Both the position numbers and the translations under genes were made by a program. Below, in pieces: positions 34,188 through 42,500 of a stretch of DNA of 64,000 bases; position 1 is the stretch's first letter; every line of letters starts with the position of its first letter. Under the pieces are notes generated by a model. That model was not told where the DNA came from, did not search any database, and saw nothing but the letters and a program-made list of their open reading frames with translations. The DNA comes from Agrobacterium rubi TR3 = NBRC 13261 (lineage in GTDB: Bacteria > Pseudomonadota > Alphaproteobacteria > Rhizobiales > Rhizobiaceae): assembly GCF_000739935.1 (NCBI RefSeq), contig NZ_BBJU01000007.1, positions 62,001 to 126,000 on the forward strand, in the 5' to 3' direction.

Positions 34188-35114
34188 TCACATCATGCCG
34201 AGGTCTTTGAGAGTCTTTGCAATCTGTTCACGATGAACATCACTGACATCGCGCAAAGGCGGGCGGACGCGTCCACCAGGCAAGCCACGGGCATTCAGCG
34301 CGGCTTTGAGAATGGCAGGGCCGGAGCCGAAGCGCCCGATCAGGTCTGGTGTGTACCATTCCTTCATCAGCACTCGGTCCTTCAAACCGCAGGCCCGCGC
34401 AGCTTCCAAATCGCCTGCCCAGAGATTGTCGTAGAAACCAGTCTGCGCGCGTCCGAGAACGCCGCCAGCGCCCATCGTACCGTCTCCATCATGCACAGAA
34501 AGCATCGTGAGGCCGAGTTCATTCATCGGGAAGCCGAAGACGCGGACTTTGTCTTTCAGGGCAAAGAAGGTTTCGGCAAAGCGTGAAAAGTCCGGCGTCG
34601 ATTGTTTGATCGCGACGACGGCATCGATATCGGCCAGACGTTCCAGCAGCGATAGCGGCATGTCGATGCCGGTGCCGGGCGGCCAATTGTAGACGCAGAT
34701 CGGCAGTTCGGATGCGGCTCCAACGGTGGTGTAGAAATCCACGATTTCATCCGCGTTCGGGCGCACATAAGGCGGTGGTGTGAGCAAGATCCCATCGAAG
34801 CCGGCGCTCTTGGCAAAGGCCGCAAATTCGATGCTTTCCTGCGCGGTGAAGCTGGAGCAGCCCGCGATCAGAGGAAGTTTGCCGCGCATCTGCTCACCGG
34901 TTTTTTCGAACAGGCGCGCGCGTTCCATCTTGGACATGCTGGTCCATTCGCCCGTGGTGCCAGCCAGAACCAGCCCATGCATGCCCTCGCCATGCAGCCA
35001 TTCCAGGAGAACGCCAAGGCCCGCCTCATCAAGAGAAAGGTCGTCTTTGAAGGGAGTGGTGATGGCAGGCAGATAACCCCGCCAGTTCACGCGCGATCTC
35101 TTGTTTTGTATCAT
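34188..35114 (-). CDS. DapA/dihydrodipicolinate synthase family lyase
   Basis: The 308-residue Schiff-base TIM barrel has VLAGTTGEWTSMS (GTTGE phosphate-like loop), catalytic Tyr in ICVYNWPPGTG and Schiff-base Lys in VVAIKQSTPD. The family includes dihydrodipicolinate synthase, N-acetylneuraminate lyase, keto-acid aldolases and pyrroline-4-hydroxy-2-carboxylate deaminase. The context (RidA, carboxypeptidase, orphan binding protein, nearby FAD/[2Fe-2S] dehydrogenase) argues for catabolism, not lysine synthesis. ATG 35114 has GGAG 6 bp upstream; an open frame to 35198 is not favoured. Last gene of its leftward set. Confidence 0.9.
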   Translation of the reverse strand: MIQNKRSRVNWRGYLPAITTPFKDDLSLDEAGLGVLLEWLHGEGMHGLVLAGTTGEWTSMSKMERARLFEKTGEQMRGKLPLIAGCSSFTAQESIEFAAFAKSAGFDGILLTPPPYVRPNADEIVDFYTTVGAASELPICVYNWPPGTGIDMPLSLLERLADIDAVVAIKQSTPDFSRFAETFFALKDKVRVFGFPMNELGLTMLSVHDGDGTMGAGGVLGRAQTGFYDNLWAGDLEAARACGLKDRVLMKEWYTPDLIGRFGSGPAILKAALNARGLPGGRVRPPLRDVSDVHREQIAKTLKDLGMM

Positions 35115-35227
35115 GTCATTCTCCGAAATATAGTCGTGCGTAAGATGTGTTCCGAAGGCGGGACGAAACATCTGTGCTGGTTTGACGGACACGCGCATGG
35201 TGATTAGACGACGTGTCGTTGATGTTT

Positions 35228-36397
35228 TCAGGAACTTACGTTGAGATTTCCGACAACGGCGCGCAGCGCTTCAGGCAGGGAACGGCCAAAGCCATAGGCG
35301 CGCTCTGGCGACCAGCCGGTTTCCGGCATCGGAAACTCCGTTACGTCCTTGTAGGGCTGCTCCAACAAGACGGAGAGCGCGTGGGGGAAGCGGTTTCCGA
35401 TCCAGTTCCAGCCCATGCCGAGATCCGGCTCGGTGGGGCAACCGCCCGGATAGGGATGACCAAGCTCGTAGTCCGGCGAGGCTGCGGCCCAGGCGTTTTC
35501 GAATTGCGTGAAGATATCACGACGCTCCGGCTTCCATGTCGGTACGTTTTCCGATGGCCAGATGAAGTTGCAGCGCAGTTCCTTGTCGGCATGGCAGTCG
35601 AGGCAGAAATCGACGCCGATTTCTTCCATCTTGTTGCGAAGATGGAAAATCTCCGGGGATTTCTCCAGCGATGGCGACGTCCATTCACGATTGAGATTGG
35701 CGCCCACTGCGTTGCTGCGTGTCAGACCAAGAGCCGAGCCATCGGGATTGCAGTTGTGCACGACGTAGAAAACCGCAGAGGACAGCAGCGCACGGGCCGT
35801 CGGATCTGTTTCGTCGAGCAATCTGTCGACAATGCCCTCGACGAAGTAACCGCCCTGGGTTTCGCAGGAGTGCTGGCGTGAAATGATCCAGCAGGAGGGC
35901 TTGCCCGGTCCCGGTGTGCCGATCGTCAGCATATCGATGGGGCGACCCTGAACGCTCTCCCCGATGGTCGTCAGTGAAACGAGATCGGAAGTCTGGGCCT
36001 TGGAGATGAAGGCAAGTTCGCGGGCGGGCTCATAGGGTGCCCAGAAGGCGTAATAGCAGATGTCGTGTTCCGGCGTGTGCTTGAAGCTGTAGATTTCGCC
36101 GTCGTAATCGCCACGCAGTCGAAACCAGGTCGTGCCGTCATAACTGGCGACCGGCCCGGTGTTCTGCCACATATTTTCGTAGTCTTCGCGGTTTGCCAGA
36201 CGCCAGCCCAGCGTCTCATTGGCATTCTCAAAACTGAAACGGCAGTCCTTGCCCTGCGCGCCGCTGACGCGGAAATGGTACCAGCCGAGAAACACATCGC
36301 CGGGGTCTTTCTTCAGGCGCAGGCGGATATCGCGGTGATCGGTTGCAGAGACGATCTCGCCGCTGCCGGATGGAATCTTGGATGTGACTGAAACCAT
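35228..36397 (-). CDS. M14-type metallocarboxypeptidase (cytosolic carboxypeptidase-like)
   Basis: The 389-residue protein has an N-terminal beta domain (FLGWYHFRVSGAQGKDCRFSFENA) typical of cytosolic carboxypeptidase/AGBL-like M14 enzymes, followed by the zinc peptidase domain. Zinc ligands are in SRQHSCETQGG (His and Glu) and LDCHADKELRC (His); NCNPDGSALGLTRSNAVGANLNRE is the conserved substrate-binding segment and VLLEQPYKD carries the probable catalytic Glu. No signal peptide, so it acts in the cytoplasm, perhaps trimming an imported amino-acid conjugate. ATG 36397 has GGAA 8 bp upstream; 36466 is a poorer start. Confidence 0.87.
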   Translation of the reverse strand: MVSVTSKIPSGSGEIVSATDHRDIRLRLKKDPGDVFLGWYHFRVSGAQGKDCRFSFENANETLGWRLANREDYENMWQNTGPVASYDGTTWFRLRGDYDGEIYSFKHTPEHDICYYAFWAPYEPARELAFISKAQTSDLVSLTTIGESVQGRPIDMLTIGTPGPGKPSCWIISRQHSCETQGGYFVEGIVDRLLDETDPTARALLSSAVFYVVHNCNPDGSALGLTRSNAVGANLNREWTSPSLEKSPEIFHLRNKMEEIGVDFCLDCHADKELRCNFIWPSENVPTWKPERRDIFTQFENAWAAASPDYELGHPYPGGCPTEPDLGMGWNWIGNRFPHALSVLLEQPYKDVTEFPMPETGWSPERAYGFGRSLPEALRAVVGNLNVSS

Positions 36398-36526
36398 TTT
36401 GTTCTTCCTGTCTGTCGATGGTCCGGCTTTGAACCAGTTCGTGTGGCTGAGCGAACCATCTGTCATTCTGCCAGCGTCCCAAATTACGGAACGTCCGTGT
36501 GGAAACCAGCAGTGGGTAGGTTAGGT

Positions 36527-36550
36527 AGGGCGGCCTCGATTAGCCGCCCT
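36527..36550 (-). promoter_or_regulatory. Stem-loop after the binding-protein gene
   Basis: AGGGCGGC (36527-36534) and GCCGCCCT (36543-36550) form a perfect 8-bp GC-rich stem with an 8-nt loop, 18 bp downstream of the stop codon of the family 5 binding-protein gene on the minus strand. No U-tract. Probably an mRNA-stabilising or partial termination hairpin. Confidence 0.55.
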
Positions 36551-36568
36551 TGAGATGTGAGAGGTAGA

Positions 36569-38065
36569 TTACCCTTCGATCTTGGCGCCACGCAAAATCG
36601 GGAAACCATCGCCCGTCAGGGTCACGCCCTTCAGGCTGGCCTTCAACGCGAAGATCGGTGCCTGATGGTAGAGGTAGATTACCGGCAGGTCCTTTGCGAC
36701 GAGGGCCTGAGCCTGCTTGAACAGCGCGATGCGTTCCTTCGGATCGACGGCTGCACGGGTGGCATCGAGAAGGCGATCCATTTCCGGGTCGTTGTATTTG
36801 CCGACGTTTCGTCCACCCTTGCTGGACAGAACCGGCACGGCCAATGTGTCCAGATCGTTGGCGGATTGCTGGCCGATCGGGCCCCAGGATTCGAAATCGC
36901 CATCGGCGGTCAGCTTCAGTGTGGTCGCGAAATCGACAACGTTGAGTTTGGTATCGAAACCAGCCTCGACCGTCATGGCCTGAATGAGTTCACCGACGCG
37001 CACGGACAACGGTCTGTTCGGCACCAGCATGGTGAAGGGCACGGGCTGCTTCACACCCGCCTCATCCAAGAGTTTCTTGGCTGCGGCAACATCGCGGGCC
37101 GGAATAGGAAAATCCGTGTTGTAGAACGGCGAATCCGGGCTGGCGAACTGGTTGGCTGCCTTGTAGTAACCGGCAAAAACCGCATCCACGATGGCCTGTT
37201 TATCCAGCGAAAGTTCCAGCGCGTGGCGAACGCGGGGGTCCTGCATCGGGCCCTTGCGTTCAAGGTTGAACATCAGCGCTTGGGAATTGGCGGCAAAATT
37301 CTGGATCATCGCCAAGCTATCGTCTGACTTGACTGTATCGGCCAAAGCAGGATCGAGCTTTTCGATCATATCGACATCGCCAGACTGAAGGTTGGCCAAA
37401 CGCACGCTGTCAGCCGGAATGATGCGGAAGATCACGCGATCAAAGGAATAATCCTTGGCAAAGCGATAGTTCGGGTCTTTCTCCAGAGTGATGCGGTCCT
37501 GCGCAACGCGGCTGACGAACTTGTAAGGGCCGACGCAGACGGGTGCACGACCGACATTGGCGCCTTCACGCTCCAAGGCTTTGGGCGAGAAATACATGCC
37601 GTTACGCTCGGCCAGTGTTCCCAAAAGCTGGGCGGCTGGCTGCGCTACTTTTATGACGACCGTCTGTGGATCGGGCGTTTCGATGGAGGAGATGCTGGTC
37701 AGGTCGGAATAACGCTGCGTGCCGGGCTTGCGGGCGCGGTCGAGATTGATCTTGACGGCAGCGGAATCGAACGGCGTTCCGTCCTGAAACTTGACGTCCT
37801 TTGCCAGATGCAACGTCAGCGACAGGGCGTCATCCGACCACTCCCAGCGTTCGGCGAGGCCTGGCAGAATGTTGAGTTTGGCATCGGTATAGAGCAGCCG
37901 CTCGCACATGGTCGACAGAACCGAAATGCCCGTGGAGGCAGCGTTGGATACCGGGTCCAGTGCATCCGGGTCATCGGCGAGCGCAATGCGCAGGTCGGCG
38001 GCGCTTGCAGAACCGGCCATCAGGCCCCCGGCCAATATCAAGGCCGTCATAATCTTGCGTGACAT
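36569..38065 (-). CDS. ABC transporter substrate-binding protein, family 5 (peptide/opine/nickel type), orphan
   Basis: The 498-residue periplasmic protein has a signal peptide (ILAGGLMAGSASAADLRIAL) and family 5 features: LDPVSNAASTGISVLSTMCERLLYTD, then LPGLAERWEWSDDALSLTLHL and KFQDGTPFDSAAVKINLDR. Family members bind peptides, opines, glutathione or nickel. No permease or ATPase gene adjoins it, so it must use another system's channel (perhaps the Opp system at 56556-60491) or distant genes. It is co-oriented with RidA, VOC, M14 and DapA-like genes. Confidence 0.9.
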   Translation of the reverse strand: MSRKIMTALILAGGLMAGSASAADLRIALADDPDALDPVSNAASTGISVLSTMCERLLYTDAKLNILPGLAERWEWSDDALSLTLHLAKDVKFQDGTPFDSAAVKINLDRARKPGTQRYSDLTSISSIETPDPQTVVIKVAQPAAQLLGTLAERNGMYFSPKALEREGANVGRAPVCVGPYKFVSRVAQDRITLEKDPNYRFAKDYSFDRVIFRIIPADSVRLANLQSGDVDMIEKLDPALADTVKSDDSLAMIQNFAANSQALMFNLERKGPMQDPRVRHALELSLDKQAIVDAVFAGYYKAANQFASPDSPFYNTDFPIPARDVAAAKKLLDEAGVKQPVPFTMLVPNRPLSVRVGELIQAMTVEAGFDTKLNVVDFATTLKLTADGDFESWGPIGQQSANDLDTLAVPVLSSKGGRNVGKYNDPEMDRLLDATRAAVDPKERIALFKQAQALVAKDLPVIYLYHQAPIFALKASLKGVTLTGDGFPILRGAKIEG

Positions 38066-38117
38066 GAGTTCGTTCCCTTTATTATTTTTGAAAACTGCTT
38101 GTGTCGTCTCTATGCCG

Positions 38118-38594
38118 TCAACCCGCGACCGAGGTCAAAACGAGGTCGCTGGATGGGTCGGTGATCTGCTGCAGTTCAACGAAATTGCCATCCGGGTCGC
38201 GGCAGTAGCAGACGCGCATCGGGCCGACATCGATCGGTTCGGAATTGAAGACCACGCCATCTGCCGAAAGGCGGGCGTGATCGGCAATCACATCGTCGCT
38301 GTCGAAGCAGATGTGGGAATATCCACGCTGCGACAAGCCACGGTCATCCATGCGTTCGGATGCTGGCAGGGTGTATTCGAAGATTTCCAGAAACGCATTG
38401 CCAGCCTTCAAAACGGCAGCGCGTGCGGTGGAATCGGGGATCGTCGTGATCTGCCCCGCAAAGGCTGCCATGTCGGTTCCGGCTTCCCAGCCAAAGGAAA
38501 AGACTTCCGTAAAACCGAGCTTGTCCTTGTAGAAGGTCAGTGCACGATCGAGATCACCAGTGGTGATGGAGGGGTGATGAATGCCACGTAGCAT
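38118..38594 (-). CDS. VOC (glyoxalase/bleomycin resistance/extradiol dioxygenase) family protein
   Basis: The 158-residue protein has the paired beta-alpha-beta-beta-beta fold: IHHPSITTGDLDRALTFYKDKLGFTEVFSFGW in the first half, YSHICFDSDDVIADHARLSADGVVF and VCYCRDPDGNFVELQQI in the second. His and Glu residues at the usual metal positions (HHPS, GYSHICF, NFVELQ) suggest an active metal site. Lies 12 bp after the RidA gene on the same strand. Reaction unknown; could be an isomerase/epimerase-type step of the local pathway. Confidence 0.87.
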   Translation of the reverse strand: MLRGIHHPSITTGDLDRALTFYKDKLGFTEVFSFGWEAGTDMAAFAGQITTIPDSTARAAVLKAGNAFLEIFEYTLPASERMDDRGLSQRGYSHICFDSDDVIADHARLSADGVVFNSEPIDVGPMRVCYCRDPDGNFVELQQITDPSSDLVLTSVAG

Positions 38595-38606
38595 GGGAAA
38601 TCTCCT

Positions 38607-39002
38607 TTACGCGTAAGCCGTTGCTTCGATTTCGACTAGAAGATCAGGCGTGAATAGTCGCGAGACCTGAACGAGCGTGCTTGCTGGCTTGTGACCGAGG
38701 GCATTGAACGGTCCGACGACCTCGCCCCAATTGGCCAGGGTGGCATCGATATCGGTCGTGTAGACGCGGATGCCCGCAACATTGGCGTAGGTCATGCCAG
38801 CATCAGCCAGAACCTTGCCGAGATTTTCGAGGACGAGCTTGAGCTGGCCCTTCATGTCACCCAGATGCTGCGGTGCGCCGTCCGGGCCGGTCGCGCATTG
38901 ACCAGACAGGGTAAGCACCCGTGACATTCCACTGACTTCGGTCGCGTGCGCAAAGCCGAAGCCTTCCTGCCAATTCCAGGGATTGATCGATTTCGTTTCC
39001 AT
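38607..39002 (-). CDS. RidA/YjgF family imine/enamine deaminase
   Basis: The 131-residue protein shows the RidA pattern (FAHATEVSGMSRVLTLSGQCATGPDGA, then MKGQLKLVLENLGKVLADAGMTYANVAGIRVYTTD and EIEATAYA). The classic catalytic Arg region is occupied by VAGIRVYTTD. RidA proteins hydrolyse reactive imines/enamines formed by PLP or flavin enzymes. It is the first gene of the leftward set and lies close to the divergent amine-type dehydrogenase, whose imine product it could hydrolyse. Confidence 0.88.
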   Translation of the reverse strand: METKSINPWNWQEGFGFAHATEVSGMSRVLTLSGQCATGPDGAPQHLGDMKGQLKLVLENLGKVLADAGMTYANVAGIRVYTTDIDATLANWGEVVGPFNALGHKPASTLVQVSRLFTPDLLVEIEATAYA

Positions 39003-39600
39003 AGCTGTTCCTTTTTATAGCTGTGCGGCGTCGAGAGGATGCAAAAGCGCAACGCTTGCGAAGCGTTGGTGAATTTCGATCTTTCGGACATGACGAAGGC
39101 GTCGACCTGACGGATGCGCAGACGCGCAGCTTCCCGGCCACTCTCGCGGCCTCAGGCACCATTTCGTTCCCCTGTCATGACATGCTGGCCGAACTGCCGC
39201 GATTTCGAGATGCGGTGCCCGGCTCTTGTTCTTCACTCAGGAAACGTCATGCCTAGCGTTCGTTCAATGACGCTTATTGTCAGATTATGTTGCGTTTTAC
39301 GCAACGTTAAAGCCAGAATTTTGACCGGGGCGTCTCGTCACTATGTGTCCTACGATCTCGTCTTGTGGCGAATTTCCAATGGTTTTGCGTGGTTTAGATT
39401 CCCGAACTTTAGCATTCCCAGTCGCGAATTTGGATCATATCCCAGCGCGTTTATCCGACCCGGTTGAGGGTAAGTGCCAATATATACAGGAGAATTGACT
39501 TGAAAACGCACACTCACAGTGCACACTCGTCACAATCTCGAAAGGTGAAATACTTGCCCCAAATATGGTTGAACATCATGCCTGTGGTCTCACCGGCGCC
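39003..39600. other. Divergent intergenic region without supported gene
   Basis: About 600 bp separate the RidA gene from the divergent dehydrogenase. Small open frames exist on both strands (for example 39023-39256) but none is recognisable or has a good ribosome site. The segment 39250-39500 is more AT-rich and contains the palindrome at 39289-39305. It probably holds both promoters; a decayed gene in the GC-richer left half cannot be excluded. Confidence 0.5.
39289..39305. promoter_or_regulatory. Palindrome GTTGCGT-TTT-ACGCAAC, candidate operator
   Basis: A perfect 7-bp inverted repeat with a 3-nt centre lies in the AT-rich half of the gap between divergent catabolic units. Size and symmetry suit a dimeric HTH regulator. 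No regulator gene adjoins it except the MarR gene at 42501. Confidence 0.4.
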
Positions 39601-40770
39601 ATGACGATTGATTGCCTCATCATCGGCGGCGGCCTGTTGGGTTCGGCCACGGCATTCAATCTGGCCACGGAAGGACTGTCGGTTCTGCTGGTCGAGAAAG
39701 GCCAGATCAACGGCGTTGCATCCAGCCAGAACGCCGGAAGCCTGCATTTTCAGCTCGAATATAGAATGATCGAGAATGGTGCGGATGCAGCGCGCAAAGC
39801 TGCGGAAGCCATGCCGTTGCATCTGGACGCCATGGCGCGATGGGGCAATGTTGAAGCGGAGCTCGGCGCGCCGGTTGGCGTGAAGCGAACGGGCGGCCTC
39901 ATGGTTGCCGAGACGGCGGAGCAGGTCGCCGTGCTGGAACAGAAAGCCACGCTGGAGCGCGCATCGGGACTCGATGTCGAATTGCTGGGCCGGTCTGAGC
40001 TGGATGGCCTCGCGCCTTATCTGGGACCAGCCGTCGTGGCCGCTGCCCATTGCAAGGGCGAGGGAAAGGCCGATCCGAAGCAAACGACACTTGCCTTTGC
40101 CAGAGCTGCGATTAAAGCGGGCGTGCAGATCGAGACGGGCTGCGAAGTGCTGGAGCTGTCGCGGCATGGCGATGTTTGGCATGCGAGACTGAAGGACGGT
40201 CGGTTGATCCAGGCCAAAACCGTCGCCATTACCGCAGGCGGATGGTCGGGCCGGGTGGCGGCAATGGCGGGCATGCAGATGCCTGTCAGCCCGGTGGGGC
40301 TGACAATGACGGTCACGATGCGCACGAAGCCTCTCATTCCGCATCTGGTTCAGCATGCTGGGCGACGTTTATCGCTGAAGCAGACACCGGAAGGGCAGGT
40401 GCTGATCGGCGGCGGATGGCCCGCACAACTGCGCCATGTCGGTGGTGTCATCGATCTCGACGCACGGCCCGCGCTGCAACTCACATCACTGGCAGGCAAC
40501 ATGGCCGCTGCCGCCTCCGTCGTGCCGAAGCTGGAAGCGTTACAGGTGATGCGCGTGTGGACGGGCATGACCTCGCTGATTGCCGATCAATTGCCGCTGC
40601 TGGGCGAAATTCCCAAGGCGCCCGGCCTTTTCATCGCGACGGGCGGCTCCGCTTTTACGCTGGGCCTGACCTATGCGCGTCTGCTGGCCGACGCCATTTG
40701 CGGCAAGCTACCCATTCTGGATGTTCGCCGGTTCAGCCCTGGCCGTTTCGGGAGTCTCACCCTTGTCTGA
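39601..40770 (+). CDS. FAD-dependent amine/imino-acid dehydrogenase, DAO-fold subunit (OoxB/HcnC-like)
   Basis: The 389-residue DAO/GlyOx-fold flavoprotein has dinucleotide motif IDCLIIGGGLLGSATAFNLATEG, QNAGSLHFQLEY and a C-terminal GGSAFTLGLTYARLLADAI. With the following small [2Fe-2S] and larger FAD proteins it forms the three-part dehydrogenase known from opine oxidases, hydrogen cyanide synthase and D-hydroxyproline dehydrogenase, which oxidise an amino-group carbon to an imine. ATG 39601 directly precedes the fold; an in-frame ATG at 39565 is possible. Its stop overlaps the next start. Confidence 0.88.
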   Translation: MTIDCLIIGGGLLGSATAFNLATEGLSVLLVEKGQINGVASSQNAGSLHFQLEYRMIENGADAARKAAEAMPLHLDAMARWGNVEAELGAPVGVKRTGGLMVAETAEQVAVLEQKATLERASGLDVELLGRSELDGLAPYLGPAVVAAAHCKGEGKADPKQTTLAFARAAIKAGVQIETGCEVLELSRHGDVWHARLKDGRLIQAKTVAITAGGWSGRVAAMAGMQMPVSPVGLTMTVTMRTKPLIPHLVQHAGRRLSLKQTPEGQVLIGGGWPAQLRHVGGVIDLDARPALQLTSLAGNMAAAASVVPKLEALQVMRVWTGMTSLIADQLPLLGEIPKAPGLFIATGGSAFTLGLTYARLLADAICGKLPILDVRRFSPGRFGSLTLV

Positions 40771-41056
40771 CCCGCGTCGTCTTCCCGAAAGCAAAGATTT
40801 GCACCGCCCGCCCGCGGTCTCCATCACCGTCAACGGCAAACCAACTCTTGCCCATCCGGGCGAAAGCCTTGCGGCAGCACTGATGGCAAGCGGGCATAGC
40901 GGCTTTCGCCGCACGCAAAGTGGGGCACTCAGAGCGCCTTATTGCAATATGGGCGTGTGCTTCGATTGTCTGGTAACGGTCGATGGCCAGAGCGGGCAGC
41001 GCAGCTGCCTCATCCCCGTGCGGGCCGATATGGTCGTGGAGTTGGAAAATGTCTGA
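40763..41056 (+). CDS. [2Fe-2S] subunit of the three-part dehydrogenase (HcnA/OoxC-like)
   Basis: The 97-residue ferredoxin-like protein has a short basic N terminus, ITVNGKPTLAHPGESLAAALM and the cluster ligands YCNMGVCFDCLVTVDG (CX4CX2C) plus a fourth Cys in QRSCLIPV. I start at TTG 40763, which overlaps the upstream stop and has GGGAG 9 bp before it; no ATG or GTG is suitably placed. It passes electrons between the two FAD subunits. Confidence 0.87.
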   Translation: MSDPRRLPESKDLHRPPAVSITVNGKPTLAHPGESLAAALMASGHSGFRRTQSGALRAPYCNMGVCFDCLVTVDGQSGQRSCLIPVRADMVVELENV

Positions 41057-42494
41057 GCTCCGAACCATTGATCTGGCAATCGTCGGCGCTGGCCCGGCGG
41101 GTCTTGCGGCGGCACTCGCAGCCAGTGACCAAGGCCTCAGTGTCGTTGTTATCGATGAGCAGCCGGAGATAGGCGGCCAGATATTTCGCCAGCCGCCCCG
41201 CAGTTTTAAAGCTGCTCCCAGCAGCGCCTTTCGCAGCTATCCCTTTGGCACCAAGCTTCTAGAGCAAGCGCGCGGCGATTCCCGAATCCGCTTTCAACTT
41301 GGGACGACGGCCTGGGGCGTGTTCGAGCCTCGCGACGGCGGACGGGGTGTCGCGCTTGGTCTGTCATCGCAGGACGGTGGCTTGATGTTGCGCAGCAAGG
41401 CATTGCTGATCGCAACCGGCGCTCACGATATGCCGGTGGCCTTTCCCGGCTGGACACTTCCCGGCGTCATGGCGGCAGGGGGCGTTCAGACGTTGCTCAA
41501 AAGTCAGCACGTTCTCTCCGCAAAACGCTATGTTCTGGCAGGCTCGCATCCGCTGATTTTCGTGCTCGCCGAACAGCTTTTGAAAGCCGGGGCGGAGATT
41601 GCGGAAGTGGCGATTGCGCGTCCATTCCCCGGGCTCAGTGAAATGCTCCGCGCCATCCCCGCGCTGCCGGGGCAGGGTCGCGTGGTGGCTGATCTCATGC
41701 GCAGTCTGTTGGCGTTGCGCCGCCATAAAGTTCCGCTCTCCTTCTCCACGAGCGTCCGCCGTGCGGAGGGAACGGAAGAGGGTGTCGCGCGGGTGGTTCT
41801 GCAAAGCGTCGATGGGGATGGAAAGCTTGAAAAGGGCACTGAGCGAACTATCGACGGTATCGATGGTGTTGCAATCGGCTACGGCCTGCTCGCCAGCACC
41901 GAACTTGCCCGGCAGGCGGGATGCGCAGTCCATTGGGCGCCAGATCGCGGCGGCTGGGTGGTCGGCCATGATGACGACATGCAAACGTCCCGAACCGATA
42001 TCTATGTGGCGGGTGAGCCAGCCGGCATCGGCGGTGCCAGACGCGCGTTTCTTCAGGGCAAGCTCGCAGGGTTGACGATAGGTGCTGCGGTCAAAGGCAG
42101 CGATCCTGCGTCAAAGGCTATACGGGACGCCAAAGCGGCAGTTTCCAGTACGGACACATTTGCGACGACGATGTCGCAAAGTTTCGCGCCGAACCTCACA
42201 CTCCTGGCATCTCTGGCGGATGATGAGACGATACTGTGCCGCTGCGAGGAGGTGGCATCGAAAGAGGTCGATGCATTCCTGAAACAGTCGCCCTTCGTGA
42301 CATCGGTCAATGCGGTCAAACTCGGATGCCGAACCGGAATGGGACCGTGCCAGGGGCGCTACTGCCAATTGTCCGTTGCGATGAGAGTGGCGGACCGATG
42401 CAATCTTCCCGTCGAGTCCGTCGGTCAATTCACCGCACAAGCGCCGATACGGCCTGTGCCATTGAAGCATCTGGCCAAGCTGGGATTGGATTAA
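41049..42494 (+). CDS. FAD/NAD(P)-binding oxidoreductase subunit with C-terminal BFD-like [2Fe-2S] domain (OoxA/HcnB-like)
   Basis: The 481-residue pyridine nucleotide-disulfide reductase-like protein has GAGPAGLAAALAASDQG, GGQIFRQPP, ATGAHDMPVAFPGW and YGLLAST. Its C-terminal region has the BFD cluster pattern LCRCEEV, GCRTGMGPCQGRYC. This matches the alpha subunit of opine oxidase / hydrogen cyanide synthase / D-hydroxyproline dehydrogenase. The ATG at 41049 overlaps the [2Fe-2S] subunit stop. It ends 6 bp from the convergent MarR gene. Confidence 0.9.
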   Translation: MSELRTIDLAIVGAGPAGLAAALAASDQGLSVVVIDEQPEIGGQIFRQPPRSFKAAPSSAFRSYPFGTKLLEQARGDSRIRFQLGTTAWGVFEPRDGGRGVALGLSSQDGGLMLRSKALLIATGAHDMPVAFPGWTLPGVMAAGGVQTLLKSQHVLSAKRYVLAGSHPLIFVLAEQLLKAGAEIAEVAIARPFPGLSEMLRAIPALPGQGRVVADLMRSLLALRRHKVPLSFSTSVRRAEGTEEGVARVVLQSVDGDGKLEKGTERTIDGIDGVAIGYGLLASTELARQAGCAVHWAPDRGGWVVGHDDDMQTSRTDIYVAGEPAGIGGARRAFLQGKLAGLTIGAAVKGSDPASKAIRDAKAAVSSTDTFATTMSQSFAPNLTLLASLADDETILCRCEEVASKEVDAFLKQSPFVTSVNAVKLGCRTGMGPCQGRYCQLSVAMRVADRCNLPVESVGQFTAQAPIRPVPLKHLAKLGLD

Positions 42495-42500
42495 GCCCGA

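Noticed and set aside
39023-39256. 77-residue open frame in the divergent catabolic gap
   Set aside because: No ribosome site, no family resemblance; overlapping frames on both strands are equally open, as expected for GC-rich noncoding DNA.
39601-42494. Hydrogen cyanide synthase (hcnABC)
   Set aside because: Subunit types match the superfamily, but gene order differs (DAO subunit first, then [2Fe-2S], then the larger FAD protein) and the context is catabolic. The opine oxidase/D-hydroxyproline dehydrogenase type is more likely.
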